This document shows positions 56,412-64,000 of a stretch of DNA of 64,000 nucleotides, piece by piece. This DNA comes from JAIBBG01 sp043748015 (GTDB taxonomy: Bacteria > Bacteroidota > Bacteroidia > Flavobacteriales_D > Sanyastnellaceae): positions 29,045 through 93,044 of the forward strand of contig JAYTOA010000136.1 in the NCBI GenBank assembly GCA_043748015.1, written 5' to 3'. Under the pieces are notes generated by a model. It saw nothing but the letters and a program-made list of their open reading frames with translations. It was not told the origin of the DNA and ran no database searches. How positions within the stretch are numbered: position 1 is the first letter of the stretch; the number at the start of each line of letters is the position of its first letter. The translations under genes were made by a program, and so were the position numbers.

Positions 56412-56533
56412 AAGCGTTTTTCAATTGGCGATTGGTTGATGTGTGAATGGGTGATATTCCCTCAAACAATCGATATCATTTCTTGCAATAGTCGGCAACG
56501 ATTTCGCTTCGCCGACAATTTGCATAAAAGGGA

Positions 56534-56541
56534 CAAATGTA
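56534..56541 (-). promoter_or_regulatory. -7 element TACATTTG for topA
   Basis: Perfect TAnnTTTG on the minus strand, giving a leader of about 115 bases before the topA start. It lies about 45 bases from the miaB promoter, facing away. Confidence 0.5.
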
Positions 56542-56584
56542 TGGGGAGAAAAAAGTTTGAATCCAAAAAGCAAGCATAAGTCCC

Positions 56585-56592
56585 TATCTTCG
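56585..56592 (+). promoter_or_regulatory. -7 element TATCTTCG for miaB
   Basis: TAnnTTcG match, 39 bases before the GTG at 56632. It excludes a TTG at 56557 as the start, because that codon lies upstream of the transcript. Confidence 0.5.
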
Positions 56593-56631
56593 CGGCTTTC
56601 AAAACATTCATTTTCAAAACAGCCATATACT

Positions 56632-58098
56632 GTGGAAGAAAAAATCATCGACGAGACCCGACAGGGCGAATACCTCATGCTGGATGCAGAGGTAATTTCA
56701 GAAAAAAAACCACGCAAACTTTTGTTAGAAAGCTACGGCTGTCAGATGAATTTCTCCGACAGCGAAATCGTTGCGAGCATACTTGCGAAGGAAGGTTTCA
56801 CCACCACACGCGATGCTGAAGAAGCCGATCTGGTATTGCTCAACACGTGCGCCATTCGCGACAATGCGGAGGTACGTATACGTGGCCGACTCAAATTTCT
56901 TCGATCTGTAAAAAAGCGCAGACCGGGAATGACTATCGGAGTATTGGGCTGCATGGCAGAAAGATTGCGCGAGAAATTAATGGAAGAGGAAAAGCTCGTA
57001 GATCTTGTCGTTGGTCCGGATGCATACCGCGATTTACCCAATCTTATAGATAAGCTCGAAGACGGACAAAAGGGCGTCAATGTTCTTTTGAGCAGAGAAG
57101 AAACCTATGCAGAAATCACCCCGGTGAGGTTGAACAGCAACGGTATCACGTCGTTCATTTCCATCATGCGAGGCTGCGATAATATGTGTTCGTTTTGCGT
57201 AGTGCCATTTACACGTGGCAGAGAAAGAAGTCGCGATCCGGAAACGATTGTCAGAGAAGCGCATGAGCTTTTCAATGAAGGATATCGCGAGGTGACATTG
57301 CTTGGACAAAACGTCGATTCCTACAAATGGAATTTCAACTCAAAAGGAGAAATTACCGACCCAACAAAACCAACTGTGAATTTTGCGCAGTTGCTGGAAA
57401 TGGTGGCATTGGTAAATCCTGATTTGCGAGTGCGCTATTCTACTTCACATCCGAAAGACATGACCGATGACGTGTTGCATGTGATGGCGAAATATGAAAA
57501 CATTTGTGACTATGTGCATTTGCCCGTTCAAAGCGGCAACAGCGATGTATTGAAACGTATGAACCGCGGCTATACCAGAGAATGGTATGAAGAGAGAATT
57601 GCTTCGATCAGAAGAATTATACCCAACTGTGGTATCAGCACAGATATCATCAGTGGATTTTGCGGCGAGACAGAAGAAGAGCATCAGGATACATTATCGC
57701 TCATTGCAAAAATGAAATATGACATGGCCTACATGTTCAAATATTCAGAGCGTCCGAAAACTTTAGCAGAAAGAAAATTTGAAGACGATGTTCCGGAAGA
57801 AGTAAAACAACGAAGGCTCGCTGAAGTCATCGAACTTCAACTCAAAAATTCTGCAGAGCAAACCAAACGCTATGTTGGTTACGTGCAGAAAATTTTGATA
57901 GAAGGCGTATCCAAAAAATCAGACGACTTTTATTATGGACGCAACTCACAGTATGCAGTTGCAGTGTTTCCAAAAGGCGAAGGATATGCCCCTGGACAAT
58001 TTGTAGACGTGATGACAACAGAATCTGCTGCCGTAACACTCATCGGCCATGTCGTAAAAAGTTATCCGAAAAACCCTACTGTAAACCCCTCTTTGTAA
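56632..58098 (+). CDS. miaB: tRNA-2-methylthio-N6-dimethylallyladenosine synthase
   Basis: Radical SAM methylthiotransferase that modifies A37 of tRNAs reading UNN codons. The N-terminal cluster Cys residues lie in [21 protein letters not shown] and LGCMAER; the radical SAM cluster is CDNMCSFC followed by [12 protein letters not shown]; a TRAM domain (about 420-485) binds tRNA. I start at GTG 56632 (488 residues), supported by the promoter and by the family N-terminus [12 protein letters not shown]. It leads a conserved block: miaB, sigma-54 activator, lptE, TPR protein, secG. Confidence 0.96.
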   Translation: MEEKIIDETRQGEYLMLDAEVISEKKPRKLLLESYGCQMNFSDSEIVASILAKEGFTTTRDAEEADLVLLNTCAIRDNAEVRIRGRLKFLRSVKKRRPGMTIGVLGCMAERLREKLMEEEKLVDLVVGPDAYRDLPNLIDKLEDGQKGVNVLLSREETYAEITPVRLNSNGITSFISIMRGCDNMCSFCVVPFTRGRERSRDPETIVREAHELFNEGYREVTLLGQNVDSYKWNFNSKGEITDPTKPTVNFAQLLEMVALVNPDLRVRYSTSHPKDMTDDVLHVMAKYENICDYVHLPVQSGNSDVLKRMNRGYTREWYEERIASIRRIIPNCGISTDIISGFCGETEEEHQDTLSLIAKMKYDMAYMFKYSERPKTLAERKFEDDVPEEVKQRRLAEVIELQLKNSAEQTKRYVGYVQKILIEGVSKKSDDFYYGRNSQYAVAVFPKGEGYAPGQFVDVMTTESAAVTLIGHVVKSYPKNPTVNPSL

Positions 58099-58104
58099 AT
58101 ATTC

Positions 58105-59346
58105 ATGGATATCCGAACAGTAAAACAGAGATTTGAGATCATTGGTAATTCATCAATGTTGAATCGTGCATTGGATATTGCAGTGCAAGTTTCGACAACC
58201 AATATGTCGGTACTGATCAGTGGAGAAAGCGGAACAGGAAAAGAGAGCATACCGAAAATTATTCACGCGTACAGTGCAAGAAAACATGCGCCTTATATCG
58301 CCGTGAATTGTGGAGCGATACCGGAGGGAACAATCGACAGCGAATTGTTCGGACACGAGAAAGGATCGTTCACTGGCGCATCAGAAGCGCGCAAGGGATA
58401 TTTCGAAGAAGCGAATGGCGGGACTATTTTTCTGGATGAAGTAGCAGAACTTCCATTGCAGACACAAGTTAGATTGTTGCGCGTGCTCGAAACCGGAGAG
58501 TATATCCGTGTAGGATCATCTAAAGTGCAGAAAACAAATGTGCGCGTGGTAGCAGCCACCAACGTAGAATTCAGCACAGCGATCAGAAGTGGGAAATTCC
58601 GTGAGGATCTTTATTACAGGTTAAATCAGGTTCCCGTCTATCTGCCGCCGTTAAGAGAAAGAAGAGAAGACATACCACTTCTTTTCGCCAAATTCACAAC
58701 CGATTTTGCTGAGAAATACAAAATGCCGGTGTTGGAATTGACGCAGGACGCCAAAGAAATTTTGGTCAATTATTCATGGCCGGGAAATGTTCGTCAATTG
58801 AAAAACATCACAGAACAGATCAATGTACTCGAGCAAGAGCGCAAGATTTCAGGAGAAACATTGCACTACTATTTGCCGCAGGAAGGCTTTGGAACAAGTT
58901 CGATGATTGTTGCCGGAAAGAACGATGCGCAGCAGAATTTTTCCGAGAGGGAAATTTTATACAAGGTTCTATTCGACATGAAAAATGATCTCAACGATTT
59001 GAAGCAACTCGTTTCGGGGATGATTCAATCCGGGACAGAGTTCGCCAGCGATTCTTCCAACTCCGCATTGATCAACCGTGTTTTTTCAGAGAACAACGAG
59101 ACAAATTATCAGAACACACCGCCATCAGCGGGAGGATTGATACGTCTTCCACAAGGCAGCGGCATTGCAGGAAATCAAAAGCATATCGAGGCAGAAGAAT
59201 CTCTTTCACTTCAGAATTCCGAAAAAGATCTGATAGAACGCGCATTGAAAAAACACCGCAACAAGCGCAAGTATGCAGCAGAAGAATTGGGAATTTCAGA
59301 GCGCACACTTTACAGAAAAATCAAAGAATACAATCTGGTGAAATAA
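58105..59346 (+). CDS. Sigma-54 transcriptional activator without sensory domain
   Basis: 413 residues, with an AAA+ domain from the start (about 15-250), a variable linker (about 270-370) and a C-terminal Fis-type HTH (ALKKHRNKRKYAAEELGIS ... RTLYRKIKEY). Walker A is GESGTGKE, the sigma-54 loop reads GSFTGA, Walker B is GTIFLDEVAE and the sensor region GNVRQLKN. There is no receiver, GAF or PAS domain, so it may be constitutively active, like PspF, or ruled by its amount or by a partner. It starts six bases after miaB, with which it is probably co-transcribed. Its targets are unknown; the phylum often keeps this gene next to lptE. Confidence 0.94.
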   Translation: MDIRTVKQRFEIIGNSSMLNRALDIAVQVSTTNMSVLISGESGTGKESIPKIIHAYSARKHAPYIAVNCGAIPEGTIDSELFGHEKGSFTGASEARKGYFEEANGGTIFLDEVAELPLQTQVRLLRVLETGEYIRVGSSKVQKTNVRVVAATNVEFSTAIRSGKFREDLYYRLNQVPVYLPPLRERREDIPLLFAKFTTDFAEKYKMPVLELTQDAKEILVNYSWPGNVRQLKNITEQINVLEQERKISGETLHYYLPQEGFGTSSMIVAGKNDAQQNFSEREILYKVLFDMKNDLNDLKQLVSGMIQSGTEFASDSSNSALINRVFSENNETNYQNTPPSAGGLIRLPQGSGIAGNQKHIEAEESLSLQNSEKDLIERALKKHRNKRKYAAEELGISERTLYRKIKEYNLVK

Positions 59347-59375
59347 ATCAGGTTGATGCATAAGATTATCATTCA

Positions 59376-59876
59376 TTGAGAAGACTCCTTCAAATATTCG
59401 CATTGGTTTTTTGTCTTACAGGCTGCGGTATTTATTCCTTTACCGGAGGACAATTCAGCGGCGCAAAAACATTTTCCGTAGACTATTTCAAACCTGCAAC
59501 AGCTATGTCTACGCCGACATATGCGCAACGATTTACAGAATCGTTGAAGGACGTATTGCTTTCACAAAGTCCTTTAAAATTGAGCGAAAATGAAGGTGAT
59601 CTTCGCTATTCAGGTTCCGTCGTTGACTACACAACATCACCTGTTGCGATTCAATCCGGAGGAACGGAAACGGCTTCACTTAATCGACTTTCCATCACTA
59701 TAAAAGTGAAATACGAAAACAAAGTCGATCCCGAACTTGGCTTTGAAAAATCCTTCACCAAATTCGCCGACTTCAATGCAGATCAGGATTTATTTACGAT
59801 AGAAGAAGGACTGTGGAAACTCATCAACGAACAGCTGACACAAGAAATTTATAATGCAAGCGTCGGCAATTGGTAA
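59376..59876 (+). CDS. lptE: LPS assembly lipoprotein LptE
   Basis: Outer-membrane lipoprotein that plugs LptD in the LPS export complex. 166 residues. The start is TTG at 59376, which gives a signal with lipobox CLTGCG; there is no upstream ATG in the frame. The mature protein begins IYSFTGG, and the domain has the LptB/E-like pattern (NRLSITIKVKYENK, and an F-x-x-F-x-D-F-N-A-D segment) common in Bacteroidota. The gene overlaps the next by 23 bases. The call rests on synteny as well as on sequence. Confidence 0.85.
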   Translation: MRRLLQIFALVFCLTGCGIYSFTGGQFSGAKTFSVDYFKPATAMSTPTYAQRFTESLKDVLLSQSPLKLSENEGDLRYSGSVVDYTTSPVAIQSGGTETASLNRLSITIKVKYENKVDPELGFEKSFTKFADFNADQDLFTIEEGLWKLINEQLTQEIYNASVGNW

Positions 59877-61059
59877 AGAAAAAATATTGGACAAAGACTT
59901 CATACATAAAGTAATTGCGAATCCTGAGTTGCTGAAGCAAATGGAACCAAAACAATTGAGCGAGATCTCGATGCGCTATCCGTATTTCAGTGCTGTGCAA
60001 TTGTTACTCGCCAAATCATTGCAGCAGTCGGGTGATTATCGCTTTGCAGATCAGCTGCACCAGGCGGCAGTATATGCCGGTGACAGAAAAATTTTGTACC
60101 ACTGGGTGAAAGGAAAGCAGAGTGAAGAGCAGAATGAGAACGAGAGTGCTCGGAACGAAGTAATTCATATTAGCGAGTATGTATCTGCTAAGAGTGAGGT
60201 TGTATTTGAAGAAGAGATAGAGAAAGAAGAGCAGGTGATGGAAAATGAGTCGGCGGCGGAATTGGCGGCGATGATTGTAGATGAAGATTTTTCACCTGTA
60301 AAAGAAGAAGAGAAAACACAAGAAGTAACACCGGTAATACTGGATGTGTCGGAATCGTCCAAGGTGGAAATTACAGAGAAGAATACGACTCAGAAAATGG
60401 GTGTGCAGGAAACGGCTATTGAAAATTCCGGCAGCCTTGAACACAACATTCTTATAGCAGCAATTCACAGCAGCATTGAATCTGATGTGATAGAAGCAAT
60501 GCCCGCGAAATTGGAATCAGAAGACGAAGCAGCGAATCAGTTGGAAACACCTTCGGAAGTTGACAGCTACGCATCGTATATGTTGAAGCGTTCACGCCAA
60601 TTGCATTTTGGAGAAGGTTCATCATTCAAGGAACACGAACAAGCGTCATCAGTTGAAATGAGTGATTGGATGCGTGTTGCACCGGAACAAGTTCAATATC
60701 CGGAGGCAGAAGAAATTAAAGAAGAAAAAGCACCTGATCCATCCGGGGCATCGCATGGAACAGAACGCATTCTGTTGACCGATGCACAGGCGCATCAGAA
60801 GGAGTTAATCGATCGTTTCATTTCCTTTGAACCACAGATAGCACGAGGCAGAGCGGCAGATTACACCTCCGGGAATGTTGCCAAAGAAAGTCTTGAAGAA
60901 GACTTCTCGATGATCACAGAAACCATGGCCCAATTGTATGCACGACAGGGCAAGTCAGACAAGGCGCGGAAGGCTTACAAAAAATTGATGGAGCTATATC
61001 CTGAAAAAAGTGTTTACTTTGCCGCCCAATTGAAAAATTTAGATAAATACAAAAAGTAA
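59854..61059 (+). CDS. Conserved protein with acidic linker and C-terminal TPR, unknown
   Basis: 401 residues, soluble. A helical N-terminal domain (about 10-80, LSEISMRYPYFSAVQLLLAK) is followed by a long Glu-rich low-complexity linker (about 90-230) and a C-terminal TPR-like helix pair (TMAQLYARQGKSDKARKAY). It overlaps lptE by 23 bases and precedes secG by six, so it is in the same operon. The position between lptE and secG is conserved in the phylum, but no function is known to me; a scaffold for envelope biogenesis is a guess. Confidence 0.82.
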   Translation: MQASAIGKEKILDKDFIHKVIANPELLKQMEPKQLSEISMRYPYFSAVQLLLAKSLQQSGDYRFADQLHQAAVYAGDRKILYHWVKGKQSEEQNENESARNEVIHISEYVSAKSEVVFEEEIEKEEQVMENESAAELAAMIVDEDFSPVKEEEKTQEVTPVILDVSESSKVEITEKNTTQKMGVQETAIENSGSLEHNILIAAIHSSIESDVIEAMPAKLESEDEAANQLETPSEVDSYASYMLKRSRQLHFGEGSSFKEHEQASSVEMSDWMRVAPEQVQYPEAEEIKEEKAPDPSGASHGTERILLTDAQAHQKELIDRFISFEPQIARGRAADYTSGNVAKESLEEDFSMITETMAQLYARQGKSDKARKAYKKLMELYPEKSVYFAAQLKNLDKYKK

Positions 61060-61065
61060 ATCATC

Positions 61066-61389
61066 ATGGCATCGTTTATCCTTGTTCTCATCGTATTTGT
61101 AGCATTACTGCTCGGCATTGTAGTATTGGTTCAGAACCCAAAGGGTGGTGGATTGGCCGTTGGTTTTCAAGGCGCGACACAAGTTGGCGGCGTTCAGCGC
61201 ACGACAGATTTTCTTGAGAAAGCAACGTGGTATCTGGCCATTGCACTTTTTTTACTTTGCCTTGTTTCTGCACGTTGGTTCACAACAGCCAGCACGTATG
61301 ATGACAATGCAGCACCTGCAGGAACAGAACAACCGGTGGATAGTGGAGCACAAGACGGTCAGGGCGGTGATGCACCGGCTGGTCAATAA
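61066..61389 (+). CDS. secG: Preprotein translocase subunit SecG
   Basis: Small SecYEG subunit with two membrane helices (about 4-22 and 52-70). 107 residues. The family segment VLVQNPKGGGLAVGFQG followed by a QRTTDFLEKATW motif is clear. The C-terminal 30 residues are a Gly/Ala/Asp-rich tail of low complexity. It is followed by a strong terminator. Confidence 0.95.
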   Translation: MASFILVLIVFVALLLGIVVLVQNPKGGGLAVGFQGATQVGGVQRTTDFLEKATWYLAIALFLLCLVSARWFTTASTYDDNAAPAGTEQPVDSGAQDGQGGDAPAGQ

Positions 61390-61411
61390 TCTGCCATATA
61401 AAAGACTTAAC

Positions 61412-61446
61412 AATGTCAGTGTGTCCTACGCACTGACATTTTTTTT
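61412..61446 (+). terminator. Rho-independent terminator after secG
   Basis: Perfect ten-base stem AATGTCAGTG / CACTGACATT with a nine-base loop and eight T. It separates secG from groES. Confidence 0.95.
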
Positions 61447-61555
61447 GCTCAGCCTGACAATTTATTCGCAATGCGTGTCAATTAGGTGAATGGCACAATT
61501 GGTGAAAACCACGATTGCTCAAAATTTCAAATTAACCAGTAAAAATTCAAACAAC

Positions 61556-61831
61556 ATGTCAGTTAATGTAAAACCAATTGCAGACCGCGTGCTCGTAGAG
61601 CCAAGCGCTGCTGAAACCACAACTGCAAGCGGCCTCATCATTCCGGACACCGCCAAAGAAAAGCCACAGCGCGGAACAATCATCGCGGTTGGTATAGGGA
61701 AAAAAGACGAGCCGATGACGGTAAAAAGTGGAGACACCGTTCTCTACGGAAAATATGCAGGAACGGAGATCACTATTGATGGTAAGGAATACCTCATCAT
61801 GCGTGAGTCAGACATCTTCGCGATTATTTGA
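61556..61831 (+). CDS. groES: Co-chaperonin GroES
   Basis: 91 residues. I start at the ATG at 61556 ([15 protein letters not shown] is the family N-terminus), not at an in-frame upstream ATG at 61490, which would add 22 unconserved residues. The mobile loop [13 protein letters not shown] and the C-terminal [12 protein letters not shown] are present. No CIRCE element (GCACTC-N9-GAGTGC) is seen upstream. A TGACA-N16-TGTCA inverted repeat spans 61456-61481 and could be an operator. Confidence 0.97.
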   Translation: MSVNVKPIADRVLVEPSAAETTTASGLIIPDTAKEKPQRGTIIAVGIGKKDEPMTVKSGDTVLYGKYAGTEITIDGKEYLIMRESDIFAII

Positions 61832-61850
61832 TGATTTGGTGAATGGGTGA

Positions 61851-63572
<1,722 letters not shown>

Positions 63573-63596
63573 TCGTATTACTGAAAGATAAATTTA

Positions 63597-63629
63597 AATG
63601 GTCGTCGCGAAAGTGGCGACCATTTTTTA
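63597..63629 (+). terminator. Rho-independent terminator after groEL
   Basis: Stem AATGGTCG / CGACCATT with a 12-base loop and a T run, 24 bases after the groEL stop. Confidence 0.85.
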
Positions 63630-64000
63630 TTTGTGACTTGTGACGTGGTGAGTTGCGATTTGGCATGCGAACTACTTCTGAATACTGAATTCGTTTCGCT
63701 TGGTCATGGCTTCGTTACACATACATAAAGTCTTCAATTGCTTTGAAAATGTGAAACTCCGCGTATTTTTATATTGGATTAACGGGTTACTTCGCAAAGC
63801 CCTCTCTGTTTAAGTGAATGAACTACTTTACGTTCTTTATTTCTTGAAAAAAAAAGAACCAAAAAATTCAAGGCTGTAGAGAAAATACTTGAAGTCCATG
63901 CCACCTGCGGGCTGACAAATCCAAACTCCTCCTGCTTTCAAAAAAGTCCGGCACCGATTTGCCAAGCTAAATTCCCTCCTTTTCTTTTTTGAAATCAGTC
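63630..64000. other. Non-coding tail; possible dispersed repeat from about 63835
   Basis: No open frame of useful length. From about 63835 the sequence has an imperfect palindrome (TTTCTTGAAAAAAAAAG ... CAAAAAATTCAAGG) followed by GCTG and a CCACCTGCGGGCTGAC stretch, of a type I recall seeing repeatedly in intergenic regions of Bacteroidota genomes. That recollection is not a search result. It may be a repeat with an extension beyond the window. Confidence 0.35.

Noticed and set aside
56557..56631. TTG start of miaB
   Set aside because: The codon lies upstream of the TATCTTCG promoter element and the added residues are not conserved.
61490..61555. Upstream in-frame ATG of groES
   Set aside because: The 22 added residues are not part of the family N-terminus; GroES starts at [10 protein letters not shown].

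Overview
The window is a stretch of chromosome from a member of the Bacteroidota, most likely Flavobacteriales-like. Several independent signs agree: a complete type IX secretion / gliding core operon (porP-gldK-gldL-gldM-gldN), a giant secreted protein with a type IX C-terminal sorting domain, the Bacteroidota -7 promoter element TAnnTTTG (or TTCG) in front of many genes, a long SecA with a zinc tail, the miaB / sigma-54 activator / lptE / TPR / secG / groES-groEL neighbourhood, and a bacterial geranylgeranylglyceryl phosphate synthase. CtaA, 3-hydroxyanthranilate dioxygenase, a 2OG-Fe(II) oxygenase and a class Ia ribonucleotide reductase point to aerobic life. I see no rRNA, tRNA, CRISPR array, prophage or intact insertion sequence.

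Layout. 1-8 kb: tail of a polyprenyl-phosphate sugar-1-phosphate transferase, an unusual NtrC-type regulator (no HTH, GAFTSA loop), a 7TM receptor-phosphatase, a divergent NlpC/P60 hydrolase and UvrD/PcrA helicase, GGGP synthase, 3-HAO. 8.5-13.7 kb: a 1430-residue secreted protein of alternating PKD repeats, and a 2OG oxygenase. 13.9-19.2 kb: a DUF2723 membrane protein, a decayed group II intron tail, a small membrane protein, TerC. 19.3-28.9 kb: a stand-alone ftsZ, a DUF4290 gene, hemA-hemC-hemD, a PorV/PorQ-like outer-membrane protein, ctaA, an HMA-domain lipoprotein, an EamA transporter. 29-33.6 kb: rplU-rpmA, serS, a lipoprotein coupled to a TPR protein. 33.9-41.7 kb: nrdB/nrdA with possible control sites, and secA. 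42-53 kb: a coupled pair of secreted proteins, an ABC-F ATPase, the por/gld operon, and an arginase-fold protein that has lost half of its metal ligands. 53-56.4 kb: a broken zeta-toxin-like kinase with an intact small partner, and topA. 56.6-64 kb: miaB, sigma-54 activator, lptE, TPR protein, secG, groES, groEL, then a non-coding tail.

How the genes fit together. Much of the window concerns the cell envelope and export: SecA and SecG move proteins into the periplasm, GldKLMN/PorP and the PorV-like protein serve type IX export, the PKD protein is a probable cargo and the 468-residue protein a possible one, and LptE, the GT4 enzyme, DUF2723 and GGGP synthase concern surface glycans and lipids. 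The remainder is housekeeping (haem, dNTPs, translation, replication, chaperones).

Most genes are ordinary for the phylum. The observations most worth checking are the arginase-like pseudoenzyme beside the type IX operon, the HTH-less GAFTSA regulator, start codons placed 4-5 bases after the -7 element (possible leaderless mRNAs), the zeta toxin relic with a surviving partner, the recently duplicated PKD array, and the group II intron remnant.
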